DNA from: Portulaca oleracea
Lineage: Eukaryota; Streptophyta; Magnoliopsida; Caryophyllales; Portulacaceae
DNA length: 64,000 nt
Direction of reading: 5' to 3'
Assembly: GCA_029582165.1 (NCBI GenBank)
Contig: CM055877.1
Span: 33,568,249-33,632,248, forward strand
The notes beneath the pieces were generated by a model. The model saw nothing but the letters and a program-made list of their open reading frames with translations, did no database searches and was not told the origin of the DNA. Each line of letters starts with the position of its first letter. Within the stretch, counting starts at the first letter, position 1. Position numbers and translations under genes: made by a program. Of this stretch, positions 23,525 to 34,409 are shown piece by piece.

Positions 23525-23842
23525 AGGGGAGTGACCGAAGAGGACCGTACCCACAGCGGTCTTCACCGTGGCCACGGTCCAGTTATGCACATTTTGCCCA
23601 GTTTTCATTTCCGAGTGAGTCCGTAGCCACAGTCCATTTCACCGCACCCACAGTCTCAAAGCAACCTTTGCGTCTCAAAATTCTACCCGAGCTAGACCAT
23701 AGCCACGGTGGGTGTCACCTTAGCCACGGTATCAAGACAACAATTTTTGCCCATTTCCTTCCCGAGTGAGACCGTGCCCACGGTCCAGGAGACCATGGCC
23801 ACGGTCTGTTGAATAGCTGCGATTTTTGTCGGGGCTTATACT
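23525..23842 (+). promoter_or_regulatory. Internal palindromic motif array of C, putative second promoter
   Basis: Eight copies of the same motif as in C's LTR (for example CACCGTGGCCACGGTCC, GACCGTGCCCACGGTCC) lie between integrase and the extra ORF. A weak TATA-like CTTATAC follows at 23836-23842, then a pyrimidine-rich leader with ACCCTAAACCCC and an intron before the ORF. Promoter function is inferred from the order array, TATA-like site, leader, intron and ORF, which mimics the LTR. Confidence 0.5.
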
Positions 23843-24111
23843 CTTTCTCCCTCATTTCTCTTTCAATTTCCTCCTTTCCCTCTCACTCGAAACACTCTCT
23901 CCCAACCTCAAACCCTAAACCCCTTGCCTAAATTGCTAATTCCTTCACAAAATCCTTCCCCACTCTTCAATTTCTCACTCGTTTTGACCCTAGCTGCGCC
24001 GCATCTGATGTTACTCGCCATTTTCGGGATTCTTCAAGCAAAAATTTCTGGGTTTTTGTTCTTATTGGGGCTCGAATTTGTCAAGAAAACGCCTCCAAGT
24101 CTTCAACTCAG

Positions 24112-24351
24112 GTACTTCTTGTTAATTGGTGCATCAAACGTCGTTTTTATTGCTAATTTGGGTCGATTTTTGTGCACAATTACTTGGGTCTTTGTTGGAT
24201 GCTCTTGGTTGAGTTTGGGGGTGCCAATTTGGGTGTTACCTTGTTGATTGGAGTGTAGTTGGTGAAATTCTTGGTTGGAATTTTGTTGTTCTTTGGGATT
24301 TTGGGACATTACTGTTTGTTGTGGTATATTACTCTCTGTTTGCTTCAATAG
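24112..24351 (+). other. Putative leader intron of the C extra ORF
   Basis: Donor CAG|GTACTT at 24112 and acceptor TTCAATAG at 24351 bound 240 bp of T-rich sequence. The ORF follows at once. Element D has an equivalent intron (45359-46261) before its remnant of the same ORF. Confidence 0.5.
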
Positions 24352-25711
24352 GACGAGCAAAGCGTGCCCGGTCCAAGCCAGAACCGACCCCTGCCCCATC
24401 TACTTCAGCAGAACCCGACAAGAGCCGCTACAAGGGTCAACCCGCCTCCTTAATCCAATGTGACCCGAAAGTGAAAGTCAACTTCCGGGATGATATACAT
24501 AAGGCGAGGTACGAAAGGTTGAAAAAGCGGAAAATTGTGCTCCGGACTTATATCAAGAGGAGACGGCACGGGATGTTTATTGTAAACCCAACATGGACTT
24601 CTTCTTTAAAGTCATGGGTTGGGAAATTTTTTCAACAATCAACGAGCCCATCATCGAACAACCGGTGCTTGAATTTCAGAGTTCTCTTGTGGTGCGTGAA
24701 GACGGCACATCCAATGCCACTTTCTCTTACATTATGGGCAAGAAGGAGGTAGAGTGTACGGTTCAGGACCTTTGCAATGTTCTCGGCCTTCCTGAGGATG
24801 GTATCTTCTACGGATAATGTGTCAACTTTGATGAGCAAGAAGCCATGAGAGCCCTCACCTGTTGGAGGAGACGGTATCCCGAGGTTCGGACTCGAAAACT
24901 ACAAGTCCATTGCCCGAGAAATTCAAAGGCCAGAGACTTTTGTAATCAGAGCGTTCGCATCTTTCACCGTATCATTTCAAGCTTCGTCTTCGACAGCGAC
25001 ACCGGACATTCAAGCATTCGAAAAGACGACCTCTTCATCCTCCACAATGCGATCAATGGTCGCCGGGTGAACACCGGTTCATGCATCCTTCACTGTCTTC
25101 GGGAGATAAGCCTTGAAACTCGAAACATGACCCTTGGCATGGGTCACATCATCTGCCATTTTCTTAAGAAGTAGGGGTTCGAGTCTTATCTAGCCAAATG
25201 GACTCCACGGTACTTCCCTGACCCCATCGACAGTGTTCGCCTATGGAAAATGGAATTCTTGGAGAAAAAGAAAACGCGAACACTTTACCGCCACGGAAAC
25301 GATTCCCATAGCGTCGTGGTTCATTTGACCGACGATCATGCCGAGAAGCGATTAGATGTCACCGACCAACGCAATTGGTCGTGTGGCTTAACATTTGGGA
25401 GCCGCTTCATGGTGGGTGGTCCCGGGGAGCCCGAGAAGGAAGGTGAAGAAGAAGATGATGAAGTAGAAGAAGAGGATGAAGAAGAGCAAGAGGAAGAAGT
25501 CGGATCGAGCCAAGCAAGGGATGCCACCTTGGAGCGTATCAGTAAACAACTCCAGGAGCTTCACGATGAATTTCAGGAGCAACGGGAGCTTATTCAAAAC
25601 CAACAGACCCTGATCGAGAACTTGCAAGGGCTGATTGAGACCCAACAAGAGATGCTTAATAGCATCCAATCGCAGCTCCAACCCCGTCCTCCTCCGGGAG
25701 GATCCGCTTGA
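24352..25711 (+). pseudogene. ATHILA ORF1-like extra ORF of C
   Basis: After an N-terminal basic Pro/Ser region comes NFRDDIHKARYERLKKRKIV, then (after a frameshift near 24545) DFFFKVMGWEIFSTINEPII, FQSSLVVREDG and CTVQDLCNVLGLPEDG. This resembles the plant retroelement family called ATHILA ORF1. TAA at 24815 and TAG at 25172 interrupt it. The C-terminus is very acidic (about 25435-25500), followed by a Gln/Leu/Glu heptad-like coiled coil and PRPPPGGSA. It lies where Athila elements carry an env-like or extra ORF, but I see no signal peptide or clear membrane segment. Function is unknown. Confidence 0.65.
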
Positions 25712-25780
25712 GGATCGTTTGTAAGCATTCCCATCCCCACACGATCTTTATCACTGTTTTTACTTACTTTATTTTGTGAA

Positions 25781-25798
25781 GTATAAGTGTGGGGGGAT
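25781..25798 (+). other. First polypurine-like tract of C
   Basis: GTATAAGTGTGGGGGGAT, about 70 bp after the extra ORF. It resembles the true polypurine tract (27904-27919), 2.1 kb further on. Confidence 0.55.
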
Positions 25799-26557
25799 GC
25801 TTCATCGGGGTTTGGATGCAAGGTCTGGTGGTTTTGGTTTGTAGGCATCTCGGGTTCTTTTGGCATGTTTTGGGGTTGTTTTTAGGATGCTCGGGTTTGG
25901 CTTGTGTTGTTTGTCTTTTGGTTGTAGCGGGGATGTCTTTTGGTTGTATGATGATTGACTTTGTAGGCTAGGAACAGTTTGTTTCATCATGCTTTGAATG
26001 TATTTTGGTTGTGGCTGGGGATGTAAGCGAATGTTGTTTGAAGTTAATGCAATGAATCGATTGTTTTAGTCAGTGTGTATTGAATTTCACCCTTATTTCC
26101 CGCCTCAATGAGTGAGATTCGGGGATAAGGTAAGTAATTGGCAATGTACATATTGTTTATAGTTTATTTTCGTCTTTGAAGTTTTTGTTTCAAAGTCTAG
26201 TTAGTTAATTTTTCTTCGTTTTTATTTTCTATATCGCATATGAATTTTGTCGCTTGTAAAGTCATCTTTTGCTCTAATATCGTTTTGATTCACTTGAACG
26301 ACGACTTCGGATCAAAGTTTCAACGCTTATGAAGAGCTCGAGGTAATATCTTTCCACCTTGTTCTTTCTTATGTGAATTATCATCCTGATCCATCGCATG
26401 CTTGATTTTCTTTTGGGTGGCGAACCCTTTGAGTGTTTGTGTTGGGAATATTTTGCTGTTGGAGCCGTGTGGGCTCGAGTCGCCACCATTTTTCCTTGCT
26501 AGTTGTTTTTGTTTGTTTTTTTTTGTAGGTTCTCTACCCTTTTCATGAGACACCTTC

Positions 26558-26597
26558 CCACAATGAGGACATTGTGGCGTTTTAAGTGTAGGCGGGG
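26558..26597 (+). repeat. Hairpin H1 with purine tract in C
   Basis: Perfect 8-bp stem CCACAATG/CATTGTGG with loop AGGA, followed by CGTTTTAAGTGTAGGCGGGG. Elements D and E have the same loop and position with different outer stem bases. Confidence 0.6.
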
Positions 26598-27781
26598 AGA
26601 TATTCTGTTTCAAAGGGTAGATCACCTAGCTGTTTTGATTTTTGTTTTCCTAGTTTTTGCCTAAAATTTGAAAAATTTTCGTGTGAAAAAGGAGAAAAAA
26701 GGGAGTGAAAGCCTTAAAAGTTTTTCTTTCAGTTTTGTTTTCGCTTTGTTTTGCTTTGTTTCTTGGATCTTGTTGTCGAAAATTGAGAAGTCGTTCTTAA
26801 TCTTCTTTAAAAGTAACCGGTCTGAGCATTTTCGACCCTGTCTCGGGTTCTAGTCAAGACTTAACCTAAATAGACTCCCTTCCTTGAGTGTCTAGTGAGA
26901 CCCCCGATTCCTTTCACGTTCCGATTAGAACCGAGAGATTCTAGGGGTTTGTGTCCGAGCTTGTTTTGTTTTCCTGTTTAGCAAAAGCAAAAGCAAAAAG
27001 CTCAAAAAGAAAGAAAAAGAAGTCAAAAGATACAATAACCTGATTAAGTGGGGTGTGTCGCTGAATGATATTAACCACCATACACTAAGCCAACCTACAC
27101 GGGCCCGGTATCGGTGGTACGACACAGATAACCCTTAACCCTCCTCCTATATCATTTTGCGATGGAGAGGCGAATGGAAAAGACCATGTTGGGAGGGTAT
27201 ACCCCATATATGGGCCGTCCAATTCCCGAAAGTAAGGCTAATACCGACCTTTAAAAAGAAAAAAACAAAAGAGAAAAAGAAAAAGCAATTTCGTTGGTAA
27301 AACCAACCGAAAAAGAAAAGAAAGTTTTTGCTTCTAAAAGAGTGGGGCCTCTCCTTGGATCACCTACGACCCTCACCAAGCCAAGGGCGACCAAATGCGA
27401 GGAAGGGCAACGCTTCTCTTGGTTGTTTCGTTGTTTTTGAGTTCGGACACGAGTCTTTAGAGTCTTTTGGTTTCGGTTAGAACCCACTTGCACATATTGC
27501 ACATGGGGTTTTGCTGGGTATAAGGTGTATAGGGTTGAAAATTTTCAAGATTGGCTTTTATTTGAGATAGGTGTCTGTGAGATGCTCCTAATGGTTGCTT
27601 TTGGAGGCTTAATAACGTTTTCTTAGTTTAGGTTGCGAGATCTTTTGAATCAAAGCCTTTGTTTTTCTTTCCTTTTGTTTTCTTCAGTTTTGTTTTCACT
27701 TTCCCTCTCTCCTTTTTCTTTGGCTTTTGTGGGCACAGCTGTTACAAACCCTCACGAGTCTATCTCGTCCACCCGGACTGC

Positions 27782-27796
27782 GGGGGGGGGGGGGGG
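27782..27796 (+). repeat. G homopolymer, 15 bases
   Basis: Uninterrupted G run after GGACTGC. It could form a G-quadruplex with a neighbour molecule, and its exact length is prone to sequencing error. Confidence 0.7.
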
Positions 27797-27883
27797 TTCA
27801 AAGGGCTTGGTGCATACTCTAAATGCACCAGTTTCTCTCCCACGACAGAGGAGTTAGTGTTAGTTTAGTTAGTTTTTGTCTTG

Positions 27884-27919
27884 TTTTGCTCGAGACGAGC
27901 AAAAGTTTAAGTGTGCGGG
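27884..27919 (+). repeat. Hairpin H2 and polypurine tract of C
   Basis: Perfect 9-bp stem TTTTGCTCG/CGAGCAAAA with loop AGA (27884-27904), followed by GTTTAAGTGTGCGGG. The LTR starts TGTCTTTAG at 27920. It primes plus-strand synthesis. Confidence 0.75.
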
Positions 27920-29655
27920 TGTCTTTAGACCCAATTTTGTGTCTAAATACCGCCTAAATCCTTAGGCTTTTGACTTGTTTCGTAGCTTAATTTAATAACT
28001 TTTAATGCGTTCTTGGTAATTTTGTAGATTTCGGAGTTTTTACTCAAAACGTGGGAAAAAGGGCCATTTTGCACCTATTTTGGGAATCTCGAGATTTCCC
28101 GAGTCTTGGTCGAGTCGAAGATGAAGGAAACGGAAAGGCCGGACATGTCAAGAAGCTCAAAAGGGAGTAAACTTGCTGAAGTTCATCGAAGCGTAGTCCC
28201 CGCCACGCCCATGGTAGCGAGCGCTACCCCTCCCATCGTCCCTTGGCTATTGAACACTCCAAGGCGTAGCCCCCGTTACCACTTTCGTAGCGGGCGCTAC
28301 GCCCAGAAGCCCTTTTGAAGCCGAGATGGACCGTGGCCACGGTCAAGTTGACCGCAACCACGGTGGGATCAAGCTACGCCCAGAAGAAGTGGGAGCCGAG
28401 CAAGACCGTGGCCACGGTCAAGTTGACCGCAGCCACGGTGGGTTCATGACTTGTCCAAGGGAAGAAGTAGCCGAGCAAGACCATGGCCACGGTCCAGGAA
28501 CACCGTACCCACGGTGTTGCGAACAGAAGAGAGAACTTGCCTTCACTACGCAGGACCGTGGCCACGGTCTCATAGACCGTGCCCACGGTCCCTTACAGAT
28601 GCGATTTTCTTGTTAAATAAAGTGACGAGTTTTGAGTAACAAACTTGGCTTTTATATATTGCTTTTAGGTCTTTTAGCTGAAGATCATCTATTATCATAT
28701 CTTAGCACATACTTTATCATACTTTTATCACATTTAAGCTTTCAATTAGAGTGATTAGTGAGAGTTTTACTTGGACTATTGTTCTTGCACTGGATTTTAT
28801 TGGATTTCCATTGAAGTTTTGAAGACGTTTCTTATTATTGGAGCATTGGAGTTTTATTATTCTGGAGCATTTTCCTTTAGCATCAAATCAATGAGCATTT
28901 CTTAACTCTTTCTCTCTTTAGTTCATTATTTACTTGTTAATCTCTGTTTTTGTTATTAGAATTGCTTGGTGTTTGTTGATTATTGTTTATTGTTGATTTG
29001 AATATCCTTTTAAGTATGAATGAAGTTATTAATGTTATTAGCATGTTAGATAGGATGTTTAGAGGCTAGAACCTTAATGGGTTAGGGAGAAACTAAGGAT
29101 GTGAATGCTATATTTGGTTTAGGTTAGCACTTTTAGGGGTAATTTGTAGTGGAATCAACTTCCCACTCATTTTCTTCCATGAAGTAGGATGAATTTGGGG
29201 TACGAAAGACCCCGACTATATCCAACACTTAAGTTGGAAGGTTGGAATTGGGATAGTTAGTATTCTATTCACGAAAGTGAATAGAAGCTAACTAGAGAAT
29301 CCCGTTTCTTTAACCCTCCAGGTCTGTCGATGGACTTTGGGGAACTTAATCCGGATTATCCATGAAAAGGGAAATCTGGTGGGTTTATCTTAACGGGGTT
29401 GTCATTTGATTCTACTATTTTGTTGCTTCCTAATTGCGAAACCTTCGTCCTAATTGCCGTTTGCATCCCGAAATCTCCCGACACCCATTGTTTCCCTTTT
29501 TGGCCGAACCATAATTATGTTTGTGCTGTTTTTACCCTAAACCTCTCATTATCTCATGATCGTAAACCCTACCTAGAGTCAAGTAGTCATAGCTAAGGCC
29601 CCTCGCTCCCTGAGAAAGAACGATAAAAACTGAGGTCTACAAACCACGTTACACA
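27920..29655 (+). repeat. 3' LTR of element C
   Basis: Begins TGTCTTTAGACCC after the polypurine tract and ends ACGTTACACA. A motif array (28195-28595, with GTAGCGGGCGCTAC at 28287-28300) is followed by a TATA box at 28651-28660. The array is shorter than in the 5' LTR, so motif copies have been gained or lost since insertion. Confidence 0.9.
28195..28595 (+). promoter_or_regulatory. Palindromic motif array in U3 of C 3' LTR
   Basis: ACCGTGGCCACGGT-type motifs between 28329 and 28592, directly upstream of the TATA box TTTATATATT. About 120 bp present in the 5' LTR copy (around 17490-17560) are missing here. Confidence 0.75.
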
Positions 29656-29737
29656 CTTGAATCAAGTAATCGGAGGTCGGAGGGGAAAGTTATGGTCGTT
29701 TCAAGTTAGGCAGCTCAAAATAACCTGACACGCTCGT
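29656..29737 (+). other. Short unassigned piece between C and B 3' LTR
   Basis: Contains the palindrome CTTGAATCAAG and then GGAGGTCGGAGGGGAAAG. It may be the remains of B's 3' internal end. No gene seen. Confidence 0.35.
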
Positions 29738-30706
29738 CCGCAGTGACCCACTTCCTTTCATTCCAACATACTGGGCCTCCTTTTGATCCGTATGGCCCAA
29801 CTACCCCTCTTTATTTCATAACCCTAGTTTCCTCACTCCATTTCCCCTATAAATACAGCCTCACTCCCATCATTTTTCTTTACACCGAATCACCTAGGAG
29901 TATTGACACTAGTTGATTTCTTGTTCTTATCCCTCTCTTCATTCTTTTTCTCCTACTCTTTCCTTCATCATTTGCATACATCTTACTTCGCATATTTATT
30001 TTTCTTTCATTTTTATTTTCTTGTAATCACTTATACTGTTGTAATCTTGATGCATAAAATCAATTATGACTAATCTGAACCGGAGTACTGGAAATTGCAA
30101 CTTTAATTTCGATCTTTATTTATTTATGTTTCGTTTATCGCATTTTTTTTTGCACTTTAATTTTTCACATGCATCTAAATAATTTAAATTAATCTAATTA
30201 ATTCTCCTCTTTTACTATCTTCTTTAATGAACCGATTTAGTAGAGTGCGTTCTTTGAACGGGCAGTTTCGAAGGTTTTTACTTTCAAATTCGTAACCATA
30301 CCCACGTATCTGAATCTCATGGTTCGCGGAGTCTAATTTGAGTTTATTAATTCTCACCAAAAATTAATTGGCGACTCTATAATTTATTCAATTTGATTTA
30401 TTCGCTTTCTTTTCGAATTTTACCTTTTATTTCTTGAAAATTTTAACTGCACGGAAAGTAATATCACAGAAAGAAACGAATCAGAAAGCTGAGGTCTCGG
30501 TTTACCGTTGTTTCTCCTCGTTTTTTTGTGTTGTATTGTTTTCTTAGCAATGACATTTTCTGGAAATAAAATTAGCTAAATTCAAGATTGCATTTGAACA
30601 TTTTGATTAATAAAAATTGAATTTAAATCTCTAAAGACTAGACACCTCTTACGATTCGCCTAACACCGCGTAGGACACCATTGGAAGTGTTTTCTCGGGT
30701 CCTATA
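29738..30706 (+). repeat. 3' LTR of element B, 5' truncated
   Basis: Matches 10303-11303. The first 270 bp or so of the LTR are missing. It keeps the TATA box and ends CCTATA, where the 5' LTR has CTTACA, then ggtat. Confidence 0.85.
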
Positions 30707-31590
30707 GGTATGAACCATCTTTCAGGAATGCATAAATATCAAAGAACCATGCATCAGTGGTGACTGAACTGATCATTAACTGCTGATAAGCAGGGCAGGC
30801 TTTCCTTTCCACCGTCACTAATAGAGCTTGATCTTTTTCTGGCATAGCCACCATGGATGAAAGCTTTGCTAGCGCATCAGCCTACTCATTATAACCTCGC
30901 GGTAGATACTTGAACTCAATATGGTCGAACTTCTCAGCCAACTTGGACAAATGCTGCTGGTATAGTACCAAAGATTCGCTCTTCACCTTCCACACGCTAG
31001 TAGCTTGGTTGAGAATCAGATTGGAGTCTCCGAACACTCGTAGCCTCTCAATTCCCATCTCTAGGGCTACATGCAAGCCTAAAATGCAGGCTTCATATTC
31101 AGCGGCGTTATTGGTAGCATCAAAGTTAAGCTTGACTACTAAAGGAAAATGTATATCCTTAGGAGAAACCAGCAGAGCTCCGGCCCTGCATCCCAGTTCA
31201 TTTGCAGCACCATCAAAGTATAGCTTCCAGGTTTCCTCTTCAACTTGAAATATCTGTTCATCAATGAACTCTAAGCCCCTAGTGTGAGGACTTCATGTAG
31301 GAAACTCAGCAAGAAAATCAGAGACTGCACGACCCTTTATAGATTTCTGAGGTCAAAAATGCAAGTCGAATTCAGGTAGCATGGCCACCCATCGAGCAAT
31401 CCTGCTGTTGATAGTAGGTCGTTCCATGATGTACTTGACTGGGTTACAGGCCGCAGTCACATACACGGTGTGCGACAGCATATAATGGCAGAGCTTCTTG
31501 GTAGACCACACTAATGCTAAGGCTATCTTCTCAATTTTCGAATAGCGGGACTCACACCCAAGAAATTTCTTGCTGATGTAGTAGGTGGCT
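30707..31590 (-). pseudogene. Archaeal-type second RNase H region of A-left pol
   Basis: On the minus strand: WKLYFDGAAN (Asp), NNAAEYEACILGLHVALEMG (Glu), RVFGDSNLILNQ (Asp), then ADALAKLSSM after a TAG. This extra RNase H domain between the Ty3 RNase H and integrase is a hallmark of the Tat lineage. The part near 31300-31590 is the end of the first RNase H (YYISKKFLGCESRY, LCHYMLSHTVYV), with a stop after SDGFE near 31590. It continues beyond element B at 10026. Confidence 0.85.
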
Positions 31591-32711
31591 CATTCAAAAC
31601 CATCACTTTCTTGTGCTAGCATAGCAACCATAGTACTTGAACTGATGGTGAGGTAAAGCAGTATTGGCTTTCCCGGGATAAGCGAGACTAGTACCGGTGG
31701 ATTAGTTAAGTCAACCTTAACCTTATTGAATGTTTCCTGACATTGGTCACCCCATTCGACCATTGCTCCCTTCTTTAACTTCTTGAATAGTGGCTCACAA
31801 GTCATTGTGAGCTTGGACATGAACCTACTCAGATATTGTACTCGTCCTAGGAAACCACGAATCTCCTTTTCTGTCCGAGGCGGAGGCATGTCTTGAATAG
31901 CCTTGATCTTGGATGGATCAACCTCTATTCCACGTTATCTGACGATATAGCCCAGCAATTTTCCCGAAGTCACTCCAAACGCACATTTCTGTGGATTCAA
32001 CCTCTTATTGTACTTGCGGAGCCTAAGGAAGAACTTGCGTAAGTTTGAAATGTGGTCTTCTCGCTTTCTTGACTTGAAGATCATGTCATCTATGTATACT
32101 TCCACTTCAACATGAATCATGTCATGGAGCAGGGTGGTAGCGGTGCGCTGGTAAGTAGCACCAGCATTCTTCAATCCAAAAGGCATGACAGTGTAACAAA
32201 ATGTTCTGCAAGGAGTAATGAAGGATGTTTTCTCCATATCTTCTTCAGCCATTTTAATTTGGTTGTAGCCAGCATACCCATCCATAAATGATAGCAGCTT
32301 ATGTCCACAAGTATGATCGACCAAGATGTCAATATGTGGCAAAGGAAAGCAATCCTTCGGGCTCGTTTTGTTCAAATCTCGAAAATCGATGCATATCCGC
32401 CCCTTCCCATCCTTCTTCGGCACAGGCACGATGTTAGCTACCCACTCCGGGAATTCTACTGCCCTGATAAACTTGGCTTGTAACTGCTTCTTAATCTCTC
32501 TGTGAATTTATTCGACCACTCATTCTTGATTGGGCGAGGCCGCTGCTGTACAGGTTTCGCATCAATTAGGGAGAAGGGAAGAAAAACAGAGATACTCAGA
32601 AAAGTTTACTTCATTGAATGCATAAATGGGTAAAACTTATCAAACTCGGGGCTAATCCCAGCTGACTCAGACTCGATTACAGACTCACTAGTGCTTGACT
32701 CAGACTGGACC
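31591..32711 (-). pseudogene. Reverse transcriptase of A-left pol
   Basis: MPVPKKDGKGRICIDFRDLN, LLSFMDGYAGYNQIKM, VMPFGLKNAGATYQR and the catalytic VYIDDMIFKSRKRED are all readable, then GFLGRVQYLSRFMSKL. There is a TAA after LLGYIVR (near 31935). Upstream, 32570-32711 matches the protease-RT linker of A-right at 59040-59185, but about 300 bp between linker and RT are deleted. Homology stops at 32711, where copia F begins. Confidence 0.85.
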
Positions 32712-33719
32712 GGAAAAGGGTCATAGGAAGGCCAAAAAAGTGGTAATCTGAATCATCAATGACAGGAACAGATTGATTCTTGATAGGAAAAACAAGCTCA
32801 TGGAAAATCACATCCCTGCTGTGAAATACCTTTCTCTTTTCCAAATCAAAGAGCTTGCACCCGTTAACACCAAAGGTGTAGCCCAATAGTACACACCTAG
32901 ATGCCCGAGCATCAAATCTGTCTTTGACATTGGTATTCACACCATAACACAAGCAACCAATGGTCCGTAAATCAGTAAAGGAGGGCTTTCCTCCACATAA
33001 AGGACTACTCCTCCACTTCAGATTCTCCATAGGCATTATATTGATAAGGTGTATAACAGCCAACACACATTCAACCCAGAAATACTTAGGCAAATCGACA
33101 TGAAACCTGAGTGCCCTAGCAACTTCCAATAGATGTCTATGTTTTCTCTCAACCACCCGATTTTGCTGGGGTGTTCAAACTACAATCCTCTGATGTATAA
33201 TGCCTTTCGATGCCAAAAAACGAGCACAAGCATCCTGAGTGAATTCAGTACCATTGTCAGATCGCAAGCTCTTGACAGTGCTGTGAAATTGATTTTCAAC
33301 GAGATGTATAAAGTCTTCCATGGCTGCTATGACCTGAGTTTTGGACCTTAAAAGAACAATCCAAGTGCAATTGCTATAGTCATCTACTATAGTAAAAAAA
33401 TATTGAGATCCATCGACATTAGAAACCCTATATGCCCCTACAAATCCATGTCAACCAATTGGAAAACACAACCAGTGTTTAGTGCACTTCTATGAAAAGG
33501 TAATCTATGAGCCTTTGCAAAGATACAAGACTCACAATGAAAATTTTTATCAAACAATGCTTTGAACTCAGGAATATGACTCAACTTTGACATAGAAATG
33601 TTCTCGAAACTAGCATGGAAAATATTAAGAGACACAACAGTATTCTGTAGAACACCTATAGCCGATGCAAGACCAACATTTGGAATCTTCTTAGCTCCTT
33701 TTATTCCCTGATCTGTCAT
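32712..33719 (-). pseudogene. Integrase of copia F
   Basis: The GAG-pre-integrase zinc region (33719-33438) shows HCESCIFAKAHRLPF. The core shows IVDDYSNCTWI (Asp), SLRSDNGTEF (Asp) and TPQQNRVVERKHRHLLEVAR (Glu), then the typical YGVNTNVKDRFDARASRCVL and VFHSRDVIFHE. A TGA precedes TPQQN (near 33178) and a break lies near 33430. It ends near 32712, just short of RT. Confidence 0.85.
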
Positions 33720-33722
33720 GTA

Positions 33723-34409
33723 CTATTGATCTGAGTTCAACCTATAAAGTCCAGACGCCACTTGAGCAGTAGCAACTTCTCTACTACTTATAAGGTCCTG
33801 AAATATACACATGTCAGGATACATGCGTATGCAGAGATTCTGATCTGTTAATAGCTTGATGACAGAGAGAAGATTGTAATTAAAATCCGGAACATACAAC
33901 ACGCTGTGTAAGGTGATATCAGGGGTAAGTTTGATAGTCCCGCCCATCCTAACAGTCTTAATAGTTCCATCCGGTATGGAGACGTAGATAGGCTTAGGTA
34001 AGGTAGTCATAGATGTAAATAAGGTGGATTCATATGACATCTGATCACTTGCTCCAGTGTCAACAATCGAAGTATTATCAGCATGTTGTATAGTACAACA
34101 AATATCTAACGCACCAAGGGCAGTGTGGTTACCTACAAAGTTTGCATACTGCCTGGGAGCTCCCAAAGAATCAGGCTGATATTTTGGACTTTGCTTGCCC
34201 TTTGACAATTTCATGACCTCCTGAGCAATGGCTTGAATAAACCGGTCGTGAAACGGAGGAGGATTGGAATGTTGTTGTCCTGGCTGTATGTCATCCCACA
34301 CTTCAACAGACATTTCTTGCTCCACAATATTTGTTTGTACATTCTCAACAATCCTCGTACTTTTTTTCTTCTGACCTTCGTACCAATCAGGATATCCGAT
34401 GAGTTTCAA
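33723..34409 (-). pseudogene. Protease and Gag tail of copia F
   Basis: Begins at CLKLIGYPDWYEGQKKK, downstream of a Gag knuckle CYYCQKPGHERDQC read near 34420-34460. The protease core is SIVDTGASDQMSYE. LHSVLYVPDFNYNLLSVIKL and SGLYRLNSDQ follow, both standard for copia. The frame ends TAG just before the GAG-pre-integrase region. Confidence 0.8.

Larger units (their letters stand above)
25799..27880 (+). other. 3' noncoding region of C
   Basis: No gene. T-rich stretches (25800-26060, 26590-26780) precede A-rich runs (26985-27025, 27250-27290). It includes a hairpin/purine module (26558-26597) and a run of 15 G (27782-27796). Short open frames (25789-25971, 27251-27502, 27633-27857) show no coding character. 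Confidence 0.55.
16962..29655 (+). mobile_element. Athila-type Ty3/gypsy element C
   Basis: Order: 5' LTR (16962-18730, lacking its first 44 bp or so), tRNA-Asp primer site, gag, RT/RNase H, integrase, internal motif array, ATHILA ORF1-like extra ORF with a 5' intron, long 3' noncoding region with hairpin/polypurine modules, 3' LTR (27920-29655). The Athila assignment rests on FMDDFSVYG, the NAITLRSGREI Gag motif and the primer site. A deletion has removed protease and the RT N-terminus, and many stops are present. Confidence 0.9.
10027..30706 (+). mobile_element. Element B: large LTR element without gag or pol, hosting Athila element C
   Basis: Bounded by ggtat at 10022-10026 and 30707-30711. 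The 5' LTR (10027-11303) and a 5'-truncated 3' LTR (about 29738-30706) match. A Tat-type primer site follows the 5' LTR. The remaining interior (11324-16961, plus 29656-29737) has no recognisable gag or pol, so B is a LARD-like non-autonomous or deleted element. C sits inside it. Loss of the first 270 bp or so of the 3' LTR points to a deletion linked to C. Confidence 0.8.
1..32711 (-). mobile_element. Tat-type Ty3/gypsy element A-left, interrupted
   Basis: Minus-strand element preserved in three pieces: 1-1618 (antisense ORF and 3' noncoding), 8650-10026 (integrase and 3' end of pol) and 30707-32711 (reverse transcriptase and RNase H). The pieces rejoin exactly when N (flanked by tcgcc) and B (flanked by ggtat) are removed. 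The family is fixed by comparison with A-right (38991-64000), which has the same pol in the opposite orientation. Gag, protease, primer site and 5' LTR are missing, cut off where copia F begins near 32711. About 300 bp of the protease-RT linker is also missing near 32570. The 3' LTR lies left of the window. Confidence 0.85.

Noticed and set aside
25336..25681. Minus-strand open frames of 63 and 97 residues
   Set aside because: Antisense shadows of the acidic and coiled-coil part of the C extra ORF.
24352..25711. Envelope protein of a retrovirus-like element
   Set aside because: No signal peptide, clear membrane segment or furin-like site seen; the motifs fit the ATHILA ORF1-type family instead.
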